This document shows positions 1 through 7,360 of a stretch of DNA of 64,000 bases, one piece after another (positions within the stretch are counted from its first letter, which is position 1; each line of letters starts with the position of its first letter). Source of the DNA: an uncultured Opitutia bacterium (GTDB lineage Bacteria; Verrucomicrobiota; Verrucomicrobiia; Opitutales; Opitutaceae). The position numbers and the translations under genes were made by a program. Under the pieces are notes generated by a model. It was not told where the DNA came from, searched no databases, and saw nothing but the letters and a program-made list of their open reading frames with translations. The DNA lies in the NCBI GenBank assembly GCA_903862955.1, contig CAIPAH010000023.1, positions 62,001 to 126,000 of the forward strand. Direction: 5' to 3'.

Positions 1-617
1 TCTTCCGCGAGGCCGAGGCGGCGTCGGGCGGATTCGATCTCGTGGTGAACAACGCGGGCTACGGCGTGTATGGCGGGTTTGCCACGACCGATTTTTCCGT
101 CTGGCAGGAGCAGCTCGAGGTCATGCTGGTTCACACAGCGCGACTGGCGCACGCGGCGCTGCGGGGCATGCTCGCGCGCAAGCGCGGGGTGCTCGTCAAC
201 ATCTCGTCGTTGGGCGCGGAATTCCCGCTGCCGTATCAAAGCGCCTACAACATGTGCAAGTCGGGCCTGAGCGCGTTGAACGAGAGCCTGATGCTGGAAG
301 TCGAGGGCACTGGGGTTGTCATCCTCGACGTGCGCCCGGGCGACTATCGCACCGACTTCGAGGGTTCCGTGCGCCGGCCCGCGGGCGAGGTCACTCCGCG
401 CATGGCGCGCGGGTGGACGGCCTTCACAAAGATGATGGAGGACGGCCCGCCGCCGGCCCACGCCGCCGCGGCGTTGCGTCGCGCCCTGCTGCGCGGGCGC
501 AGCGGCACGGTACGGATGGGACGGTTCTTCCAAGCCGTGGTAGCGCCGCTGTTGGCGCGACTGGGTTCACTCTCGCTGCGACGCCGGATCCAGGCGCGCT
601 ACTTCGACGTCACCTGA
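1..617 (+). CDS. SDR family oxidoreductase (5' end outside window)
   Basis: The reading frame is already open at position 3 and has no stop upstream, so the gene starts before the window and its Rossmann glycine motif is missing. The visible part has classical short-chain dehydrogenase features: an NNAG motif (DLVVNNAGYG), the catalytic Ser in NISSLGA, and YxxxK as AYNMCKSG. A hydrophobic, Arg-rich C-terminal tail (about the last 30 residues) could associate with the membrane. The family reduces or oxidises keto/hydroxy groups with NAD(P)H; the substrate cannot be read from sequence. The next gene starts 2 nt after the stop, so the two are probably co-transcribed. With the alpha-oxoamine synthase at 4933-6129, a 3-ketosphinganine-reductase-like role is possible but unproven. 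Confidence 0.9.
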   Translation, partial: FREAEAASGGFDLVVNNAGYGVYGGFATTDFSVWQEQLEVMLVHTARLAHAALRGMLARKRGVLVNISSLGAEFPLPYQSAYNMCKSGLSALNESLMLEVEGTGVVILDVRPGDYRTDFEGSVRRPAGEVTPRMARGWTAFTKMMEDGPPPAHAAAALRRALLRGRSGTVRMGRFFQAVVAPLLARLGSLSLRRRIQARYFDVT

Positions 618-619
618 CC

Positions 620-1819
620 ATGTCCAAAGTTCGCATCCTCGTCCTCACATCCAGCACCGGTGGCGGTCATGACGCCCGCGCCGAGGCCTTTGCCGAGTGG
701 TGCTTCCAGCTTTACCGTCACGACGTGGACGTCCGCATCGAGCAGATGCTGGAGCAGTCGTCGGTGGTGAACCGGGTGGGGGTGAATTTCTACAACCGCA
801 TCCAGAAGGCGGCGCCGTGGGTGCACATCTGGTTTTACACCGTGGTCGAGGTGCTGAGCTATCTGAACCGCCGCCGGGTGACGTTTGGCGCGGGCTACTA
901 CACCGAGGTCCTCCGCGAGTATCAGCCGCACCTGATCTTCAGCGTGCATGACTGCCTGAACCGCGGGTATTTCCAACTGGCGCGGCAGATCCTCGGCGCG
1001 GACAAGGTGCGCTGTGCGACGTATTGCGGGGAGTTTTCGGGCGGGTGGGGGTATTCGCGCAACTGGATTGAGCCCACCGTGGACCTTTACATTTCCCGCA
1101 CGCCGACGGCGCGGGATTTTGCGGTCAAGAAGGGCATTGCGGCCGAGAAGACCCGCGTCCGCGGCAACCTGATGCTGCCGCGCGCCAATCTCGAGCTGAT
1201 CGCCCCGGAGGAGCGCGGCGGTTTCCGCGAGCACAAGCTCGGGCTGCGGCCCGACCTCTTCACCGTGTTTCTGGCCACCGGCGGCAACGGCGCGCACAAC
1301 CACTTCGATCTCCTGCCGGTGCTCGTGAAGCACGCGGACCGGGTGCAGGCCATCGTGATCTGCGGCAAGAACAAGCAGGCCTACAACGAGCTGGTCCACT
1401 GGCGCGCCAACCATCCCGAGCTTAACTGCTACATCGAGGGTTATTCCGAGATCGTGCACCTGCTCATCCAGGTGAGCGACGTCATCGTCACCCGCGGCGG
1501 CACGACGACCTGCGCGAAGGCGCTGAATTTCCGGTGCCCGATCGTCTTCAACGCGTTTGGCGGGATCATGCCGCAGGAGGAGCTGACCTGGAAATTCTTC
1601 CGCAACGGCGCGAAGTGCGAGAAGATCGAGAACGCGGCGGATTTCGCGGCGATCATCGACCGCTGGATGGCCGACCCAGCGGCCTACACGCAGGCGCGGG
1701 AGGATTTCCTCCGGCTGCGCTACGTGGAGGACCCGACCATCGTGATCGACGAGCTGGTGGCGCTGGCGAACGAGCCCGCTCAGGCCGCCCTCAAGCGCCT
1801 GCCGTTTCCGCCGCCCTGA
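620..1819 (+). CDS. MGDG-synthase-like glycosyltransferase (GT28 superfamily)
   Basis: 399 aa, ATG start 2 nt after the SDR stop. The N-terminus SSTGGGHDARAEAF is the GGGH signature of the MGDG synthase / processive diacylglycerol glucosyltransferase family. The domain continues with FSVHDCLNRGYF near residue 110. The C-terminal half is a GT28-type nucleotide-sugar domain (VTRGGTTTCAKAL, then GGIMPQEEL). Characterised relatives transfer Gal or Glc from a UDP-sugar to diacylglycerol at the inner face of the membrane. The acceptor here may be another lipid, because a serine-palmitoyltransferase-like gene lies nearby; that is inference. No signal peptide or membrane span is evident. The gene ends convergently, 12 nt from the next gene on the other strand. 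Confidence 0.88.
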   Translation: MSKVRILVLTSSTGGGHDARAEAFAEWCFQLYRHDVDVRIEQMLEQSSVVNRVGVNFYNRIQKAAPWVHIWFYTVVEVLSYLNRRRVTFGAGYYTEVLREYQPHLIFSVHDCLNRGYFQLARQILGADKVRCATYCGEFSGGWGYSRNWIEPTVDLYISRTPTARDFAVKKGIAAEKTRVRGNLMLPRANLELIAPEERGGFREHKLGLRPDLFTVFLATGGNGAHNHFDLLPVLVKHADRVQAIVICGKNKQAYNELVHWRANHPELNCYIEGYSEIVHLLIQVSDVIVTRGGTTTCAKALNFRCPIVFNAFGGIMPQEELTWKFFRNGAKCEKIENAADFAAIIDRWMADPAAYTQAREDFLRLRYVEDPTIVIDELVALANEPAQAALKRLPFPPP

Positions 1820-1835
1820 GCCGCACCGCGCTCAG
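1816..1835. terminator. Bidirectional stem-loop built on both stop codons
   Basis: CTGAGC (1816-1821) and GCTCAG (1830-1835) form a perfect 6-bp stem around an 8-nt loop. The left arm contains the TGA of the upstream + gene and the right arm the complement of the TGA of the - gene. No T-tract follows on either side, so termination activity is inferred from position and symmetry. Confidence 0.45.
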
Positions 1836-2548
1836 CGCGGCTTGGTGATCTCGACGAAAGTCGTGATGACGGGGAGTTTGCCGCCGTAGCACCAGTTTTC
1901 CTCCGCAAAATCGGGGTGGTTGCGCGGGGAGGTGACCGGGTAGTCGGCAAACAACCGCTCCAACTCCTGCTCGCTGAAATAGCGCACGCCGCGTGTGAAC
2001 GGCACGGGCTCGCGGGAGCAATCCGTGGTGATGAGCAGCCGGCCGCCGGGGGCCAGCACGCGATACATCTCGGCGAGCGCGCGCTCGATCGCGGGGATGT
2101 GCTCCAGCACCGAGAGCGAAATGATGCAGTCGAACGACGCGTCCGGCGCGGGGATGCGCGTGAGGTCGATGTTGCGCACGGCCAGGCCGTGGCTGCGCAT
2201 CGACCGATGCCAGGCCCAATAGCCGATCTCGGTGGGTTTGACGGGGGCCAGTCTAATCCGGCGCAGGGCGCTCTTGCGGGCGCGGGCCCAGAGCAGGTCG
2301 GAGACGGTGACGTTGGGATGGGTGCGGGAAAGGAAGAGCCCGAGATACGTGTTGAACGCGCCGGTATCGAGGATGCGCGCCTCGCGAGGTAGTCCCTTCG
2401 TGGCTTGGAGCACCTGCGAGAGTTCCCAGTCCCGCATGCGCACGGGGAAGGCGAAATCTGCGCCGAGCAGCCCCCGGACGGTCTGGTCGTAGGCCGCGAG
2501 CAAGCGCTCATCTTGGTCGGTGAAGGCGCTGCGGCGGTAGAAATTCAT
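1832..2548 (-). CDS. Class I SAM-dependent methyltransferase
   Basis: 238 aa from the ATG at 2548 (MNFYRRSAFT); an upstream in-frame ATG at 2572 is possible. The fold is recognised from ISLSVLEHIP (post-motif II), the MYRVLAPGGRLLITTD segment (motif III) and a FSEQELERLF segment typical of Methyltransf_11 proteins. Motif I is unusual: ILDTGAFNTYLG replaces the usual D/E-x-GxGxG, so SAM binding should be tested. The family methylates small molecules, lipids or sugars; the substrate is unknown. The gene is convergent with the glycosyltransferase before it and divergent from the GT4 gene after it. Confidence 0.82.
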   Translation of the reverse strand: MNFYRRSAFTDQDERLLAAYDQTVRGLLGADFAFPVRMRDWELSQVLQATKGLPREARILDTGAFNTYLGLFLSRTHPNVTVSDLLWARARKSALRRIRLAPVKPTEIGYWAWHRSMRSHGLAVRNIDLTRIPAPDASFDCIISLSVLEHIPAIERALAEMYRVLAPGGRLLITTDCSREPVPFTRGVRYFSEQELERLFADYPVTSPRNHPDFAEENWCYGGKLPVITTFVEITKPR

Positions 2549-2652
2549 CCGGGGGAAAGAATCAGGTTCCATGCCGTGCCGGGGCTCCGCGAGCGAAAAA
2601 TGCACGCGCAAAGGGCTTCCCGTGCGGGCCGGCGATGTTCTAGGTTGGGAGA

Positions 2653-3867
2653 TTGGAAACTCCCAAGCCCACCGTCGTTTACCTTTACACCACGTTTCCC
2701 AAGGCCACGGAAACCTTCATGCAGCGCGAGATCATCGCCATGCGCGCCCACGGCGTGCAGCTGCAACTCTACTCGCTCTGGGGCGGCGGGGGCACTTTCC
2801 GCGGGCTGCCGGTGGCGCATTTCAACAAGTGGCGCCTGCTCACGCTGTTTTGGATGATTCCCTATGAATCATGGCGCCGACCGGAGGTGCTGAAGCAGGT
2901 GCTGCACGGCCTGTTCACGCGCCGGGCGCCGTCCTGGCTCAATTTCTGGGAGAACATGCTGGGCGCGGGCTTTGCCTGCCTCTGGGCGCGCAGATTTCGC
3001 AAGCACCCACCCACGCTCATCCACGCCACGTGGGGCGGGGCGCCGGCCACCGCCGCGTGGCTGCTCTGGCGGCTCGACGGGCATCGCTACAGCGCGGCGG
3101 CGCACGCCTACGACATCTACGAGCACGGCGGCGACTGGTGGTTGCGCGACAAGCTGGAGCACGCGGCCTTCATTCACACCTCCACCGAAATGGGCCGGCT
3201 CGCGCTGATCGAGCGGGGTTTGGCGCAGGAGCGCATCTTCTGCATTCGCCGCGGACTCGACCGGCTCGCCGCGCTCAAACCCCTCCGCGCGTCGCGTGCC
3301 CCGCTGCACCTGCTCTGCGTGGCGCGGCTCGTCGAAAAGAAGGGCCTCGACCACCAGTTGCGCATCTACGCGGCGTTGCGGGCGGCGGGGGTGGAGTTTG
3401 TCGCGCACATCGTGGGCGAGGGACCGTTGCGGCCGGAACTGGAGAAGCTCGCGGGTCACCTCGGCGTTGCCTCACAGGTCGCGTTCACCGGCCATCTCCC
3501 GCAGCACGAGGTTTGGACGCAACTGGAATGGGCCGACGTGTTGCTGCACACCGGCGTCATCGCGCCCAGCGGCGATCGCGACGGCCTCCCGAACGTCATC
3601 CCCGAGGCGATGTCGCTCGGGACGCTCGTGGTGACTTCCCCGGTCGCGGCCACGACCGAGGCGATCACGGACATGGCGACCGGGCTGGTCGCGCCGGTGA
3701 CGTCGCCCGCGGCGTGGGTCGAGGCGTTGCGGCGCCTCTCGACGGATGATGCCCTGGCGGAGAAACTACGCGCGGCGGCGCACCGGTGGGTCGAGGACAA
3801 TTTCGACGCGCACAAGAACGCGGAGCGCCTGCTCCGGCAGTTCGAGCGCGTGATCGCGGAAAATTGA
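2653..3867 (+). CDS. Glycosyltransferase family 4 (WcaL/colanic-acid-like)
   Basis: 404 aa with a TTG start at 2653. The early residues TVVYLYTTFPKATETFMQREI match the N-terminal acceptor domain of colanic-acid-type GT4 enzymes, so the start must lie at or near here; the next Met is well inside this conserved block. The C-terminal donor domain has CVARLVEKKGLDHQL, then HIVGEGPLR, and an extended E-x7-E region in GLPNVIPEAMSLG. The enzyme is a retaining, GT-B fold, cytoplasmic transferase using a nucleotide sugar, probably acting on a lipid-linked oligosaccharide. A related transferase follows after an 11-nt gap. Confidence 0.9.
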   Translation: METPKPTVVYLYTTFPKATETFMQREIIAMRAHGVQLQLYSLWGGGGTFRGLPVAHFNKWRLLTLFWMIPYESWRRPEVLKQVLHGLFTRRAPSWLNFWENMLGAGFACLWARRFRKHPPTLIHATWGGAPATAAWLLWRLDGHRYSAAAHAYDIYEHGGDWWLRDKLEHAAFIHTSTEMGRLALIERGLAQERIFCIRRGLDRLAALKPLRASRAPLHLLCVARLVEKKGLDHQLRIYAALRAAGVEFVAHIVGEGPLRPELEKLAGHLGVASQVAFTGHLPQHEVWTQLEWADVLLHTGVIAPSGDRDGLPNVIPEAMSLGTLVVTSPVAATTEAITDMATGLVAPVTSPAAWVEALRRLSTDDALAEKLRAAAHRWVEDNFDAHKNAERLLRQFERVIAEN

Positions 3868-3878
3868 GTTTGTCGGCC

Positions 3879-4922
3879 ATGATCTACTTCGACGTCACCA
3901 AATCCGCCCAAGCCGGACACCGCTCGGGCCTGATGCGCGTGAACGAGTGCCTGCGCGCGGCGCTGGGTGCGGCGGCGACGGAAGTGATTTGGGACGATGC
4001 CCTGCGGGAATATCCGACGGGCGACCGCGTCAAGCCCGCGCCCGGCGACTGGTTCCTGAGCGCGGAGCTTGCCACGGACGCCGAGCGGCCGGGCCTGCAG
4101 GAGTTTCTCCAGTCGAAGCAGCTGCGGTCGGCAGCGATCTTCCACGACGCGATTCCCTTGAAATTTCCGGACATCACCTGGCCGCAAAGCGTGGCGCGGC
4201 ATCCGGCCTACATGAAGCAGCTGGCGGCGCGGGACCACGTGTGGGCCGTGTCGGCCGCGAGCCGGACGGAGCTGGTGGAATTCTGGCAGTGGCAGGGCGT
4301 CGCGCGGACGCCCCCTGTGGACGTGCTGGCGCTCGGCGCGGATTTCAACGCCGGCCCGCGCGTGACGGCGCGGATTCGACCGGTCGGCGCGGTGCCGCAG
4401 CTGCTGTGCGTCGGCATTCTAGAGCCGCGCAAGAACCAGACATTGCTGCTCGACGCGGCGGAGAAGCTCTGGGCCGAGGGCCGGCGTTTTCAGCTGCACC
4501 TGGTGGGCCGCGTCAACCCGCACTTCGGCCGGCCGATTGCGGCGCGGATCAAGGAGCTGCAACAGAAGTATCCCGGGTTGCGCTACCACGACGCGGCGGA
4601 TGACGAGACGGTGGCGGCGCTTTACGCGAACGCGCGGGCGAGTGTGTTTCCGACGCTGGCGGAAGGCTGCGGGCTGCCGCTGCTCGAGTCGCTCTGGCAG
4701 GGCGTGCCGTGCGTGTGCAGCGATCTGCCAGTGCTGCGGGAGAACGCCGCGGGAGGTTGTTTGCCGGTGCCGGTGAACGACGTGGCCGCGTGGACGGACG
4801 CGCTGCGGCGCGTGCTGACCGAGGATGAATTCGTCGCGCAGCTGGAGCGCGAGGCGGGTTCACGGTCGCTGTCGACTTGGGCCGAAGCAGCTCGGGCGGT
4901 GCGGGGCGCGTTAGGCGCCTGA
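3879..4922 (+). CDS. Glycosyltransferase family 4
   Basis: 347 aa from ATG 3879, 11 nt after the preceding GT4. The N-terminus (IYFDVTKSAQAG, then SGLMRVNECL) and the segment AIFHDAIPLKFPD are typical of GT4 enzymes related to mannosyltransferases. The donor half has CVGILEPRKNQTLLLDA, LHLVGRVN and the E-x7-E motif in PTLAEGCGLPLLESLWQG. The catalytic region is complete. It is clearly paralogous to the GT4 at 6192-7355, which lies in inverted orientation on the other side of the alpha-oxoamine synthase gene. Sugar and acceptor are not predictable. Confidence 0.9.
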   Translation: MIYFDVTKSAQAGHRSGLMRVNECLRAALGAAATEVIWDDALREYPTGDRVKPAPGDWFLSAELATDAERPGLQEFLQSKQLRSAAIFHDAIPLKFPDITWPQSVARHPAYMKQLAARDHVWAVSAASRTELVEFWQWQGVARTPPVDVLALGADFNAGPRVTARIRPVGAVPQLLCVGILEPRKNQTLLLDAAEKLWAEGRRFQLHLVGRVNPHFGRPIAARIKELQQKYPGLRYHDAADDETVAALYANARASVFPTLAEGCGLPLLESLWQGVPCVCSDLPVLRENAAGGCLPVPVNDVAAWTDALRRVLTEDEFVAQLEREAGSRSLSTWAEAARAVRGALGA

Positions 4923-4932
4923 ACGAGCGGGC

Positions 4933-6129
4933 CTAGAGCTTCTTCACCGCGAAGGCCATGGCCTCGGCGATCTTCTCGAGCTGCTCGTCCGTGTGCATCG
5001 CGGAGATGGCGGTACGGATGAGGTCCTTGCCGGCGGGGACGGCGGGCGCGATCGACATGACGGTGAAGACACCCTTGTCGAGCAGCGCCTTCCAAAACGG
5101 GTAAACGCGCTCCTTGGAGCCGAGCACGATCGGCACGGCCGGCGTCTCGCTTTCCCAAATGTTGAGCCCGAGGCCCTTGAGCATGGCCTTGTATTTCTTC
5201 GTGTTGGACCAGAGCCGCTCGAGGTGCTGCGGCTCCGTCTGCATGATCTCGAGCGCGGCCATGGCGGCCGCGGTCTGGCCGGCGCTGATGGCGGCGGAGA
5301 AGATCGTCTGCTTCGAGTTGGTGCGGAGATATTCGATCACCTCGCGCGAGCCCGCGACGTAGCCGCCGGTGCTGGCGAGGGACTTGGAGAGGCTGCCGCA
5401 GATGAGGTCGACCTTGTCGCCGAGACCGAAATGGTCGGTCGTGCCGCGGCCCTGCTTGCCGAGGACGCCGAAGCCGTGGGCGTCATCGAGGATGGTGAAG
5501 CAGCCGTATTCCTCGCCGATCTCCGTGAGCTCCGGCAGGCGGGCGATGTGGCCTTCCATCGAGTAGACGCCCTCGACAACGAGGACCTTGGCAGCATCGA
5601 GATTGCTCGCGCTGAGGACCTCGCGCAGGTCGTCCGGGCTGTTGTGCGAAAAGCGCTCGACCGTGGCCAGGGACAGGCGGATGCCGTCCCAGAGGCAGGA
5701 ATGCAGGTTCTTGTCGGCCAGGATGACGTCGCCCTTCTGCGCCAAGGTCGCGACGGTGGTCATCACGGAAAGGTAGCCGGCGGCGTGGATGTGGCAGGCC
5801 TCCTTGCCGAGGAAGGCGGCGAGCTTGTCCTCAAGCTCGACGTGGAACGCGCGGGAACCGTTGGACGAGCGGGCGCCATTCGTGCTCGTGCCCCACTGGC
5901 GCGTGGCGTTGTTGGCGGCCTCGATGACCTTCGGGTGAAACGACAGCCCGAGGTAATCGTTGCTCGAGAGCATGATCATGTCGCGCCCGCCGAGGCGGAC
6001 GGTCGTGTCCTTCTGCGATTCCATTGCCAGGTAATACGGCGCATACTTCAGCCGCATCTTCGTCGCGTAGTCGTCGCGGCAGCGGTTGAGGATCGCTTTC
6101 TTGTTTTTGACGAAGAAGGAGAGTGCCAT
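4933..6129 (-). CDS. Alpha-oxoamine synthase, serine-palmitoyltransferase-like
   Basis: 398 aa, ATG at 6129. This PLP fold-type I enzyme has the cofactor region DDAHGFGVLG, GRGTTDHFGL and the Schiff-base lysine in CGSLSKSLASTGGY. The family condenses an amino acid with an acyl-CoA: BioF, KBL, ALAS and SPT. The phrase HFGLGDKVDLICGSLSKSLAS is closer to serine palmitoyltransferase as I know it than to KBL (TLGKALGG) or BioF. This suggests 3-ketosphinganine synthesis from serine and palmitoyl-CoA; KBL remains the alternative. It sits between two inverted GT4 paralogues and near an SDR and an MGDG-synthase-like transferase, which would suit a glycolipid pathway (inference). Confidence 0.85.
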   Translation of the reverse strand: MALSFFVKNKKAILNRCRDDYATKMRLKYAPYYLAMESQKDTTVRLGGRDMIMLSSNDYLGLSFHPKVIEAANNATRQWGTSTNGARSSNGSRAFHVELEDKLAAFLGKEACHIHAAGYLSVMTTVATLAQKGDVILADKNLHSCLWDGIRLSLATVERFSHNSPDDLREVLSASNLDAAKVLVVEGVYSMEGHIARLPELTEIGEEYGCFTILDDAHGFGVLGKQGRGTTDHFGLGDKVDLICGSLSKSLASTGGYVAGSREVIEYLRTNSKQTIFSAAISAGQTAAAMAALEIMQTEPQHLERLWSNTKKYKAMLKGLGLNIWESETPAVPIVLGSKERVYPFWKALLDKGVFTVMSIAPAVPAGKDLIRTAISAMHTDEQLEKIAEAMAFAVKKL

Positions 6130-6191
6130 GGAAGCAGGGGACGATGGGGAGGGCGGACGGTGATTGGCAAACGGAAAGGCTGGGCCCGAAA

Positions 6192-7355
6192 TCAGCCCCG
6201 CCGGGGCAATTCCCTCATCCAAGCCGCGAGGTCGTCGGCATACGCGCGCCATGATCGGAAAGTGCGGCGGCGAGCGGCGGCGGAGAGGGCGGCGACTTCG
6301 GTGGGGGCGGCCAGCAGTTGCGCGATGGCGGGGGCGAGGTGGGTCGCGCCCACCGACGGGAGCGCCAGGCAACCTCCGTCGCGCGCGAGTTCTCCGAGCG
6401 CACCCGTTGCGGAACACACGCAGGGCCGGCCGCGGGCCAGGCTCTCGATCACCGGCAGGCCGAAGCCCTCGGCGAGGGAAGGATAGACGGTGAACGCGCA
6501 CTGGGCGTAGGCCTCGTCGAGCGCGACGTCCCCGAGCGGGCCGTCGTAGCGCAGCGGCCGTCCAGCCGCCTGCAGCGCTTGGATCTTGGCCAACGCGGTT
6601 CGGCCGGTTTGACGCTGCGCCGAGCCGACCAGGCGAAGGGAGAATTGCTCGCCGCGCGCCCACAGGAGCTCGCAGGCGTCGAGGAGAGCGACGTGGTTCT
6701 TGCGTCCCTCCAATGTGCCGACGCACAACACCGTGGGCACGCTTGCTGCCGCTGCCGACGGAGTGGCGGCGGGAGTTGGCGTCAGGTCGACTCCGAGCGA
6801 AATGGTCCGCACCGGTGGCGGGTTGGCGACACCCAGCCAGCGCCAGTAGGCCAGGAGCGAGTCACGGGAATCATCGGACACCGCTGCGATGCCGTCGAAG
6901 CGCAGGAGTTCCAGCAGGTAGCCGGGAAAACGGGCGACCGTGCCCGACGGGCTGAGCTCGGGAAAGCGCAGCGCGATGGCGTCGTGGAAGACGGCCACCC
7001 GCGGAAACGTGGCGGGCAGCTGAGAGGCGACCGCCGGTGAGAAAATTTCCGCCGTGAGGAAGCCATCGAATTCCCCGCGCAGGGCGAACTGCGCCGATTG
7101 GCCATTGGCATGCCGCCAACGTCCGCGCCACCGCGCGGTCCACGGCCAGTGTGCGCCGCGGGTTTCGCCGGGGTCGTTGCCCCGGAGATTCGCGAGTTCC
7201 CAAGGTTCCAAGGTCCGCCACGCGCGGAGATAGGGATCATGCGTCACGGCAGTCGCCGCGCTGCCGAGTTCGCGTTCCAACGCCCGTGTCACGCGCTGGA
7301 TCCCCGTGCGGGCGCACGTGTGGCTGGTGTGGGAGAGGTCGAGCAGGAACGCCAT
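6192..7355 (-). CDS. Glycosyltransferase family 4
   Basis: 387 aa from ATG 7355 (MAFLLDLSHTS); a TTG at 7364 overlapping the upstream stop is an alternative start. Motifs: AVFHDAIALRFPEL in the acceptor domain, then CVGTLEGRKNHVALLDA, and YPSLAEGFGLPVIESLARG with the E-x7-E pair. It is paralogous to the + strand GT4 at 3879-4922. It is last in a tightly packed - strand run behind two polytopic membrane proteins, 5 nt after the stop of the gene before it, so the three are probably one transcript. Confidence 0.9.
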   Translation of the reverse strand: MAFLLDLSHTSHTCARTGIQRVTRALERELGSAATAVTHDPYLRAWRTLEPWELANLRGNDPGETRGAHWPWTARWRGRWRHANGQSAQFALRGEFDGFLTAEIFSPAVASQLPATFPRVAVFHDAIALRFPELSPSGTVARFPGYLLELLRFDGIAAVSDDSRDSLLAYWRWLGVANPPPVRTISLGVDLTPTPAATPSAAAASVPTVLCVGTLEGRKNHVALLDACELLWARGEQFSLRLVGSAQRQTGRTALAKIQALQAAGRPLRYDGPLGDVALDEAYAQCAFTVYPSLAEGFGLPVIESLARGRPCVCSATGALGELARDGGCLALPSVGATHLAPAIAQLLAAPTEVAALSAAARRRTFRSWRAYADDLAAWMRELPRRG

Positions 7356-7360
7356 GTGGT

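Noticed and set aside
4923-4932. Fourth stop-codon hairpin between the convergent genes ending at 4922 and 4933
   Set aside because: The stops are TGA and TAG, which are not complementary as inverted repeats, the gap is 10 nt, and no stem longer than 3 bp is present.
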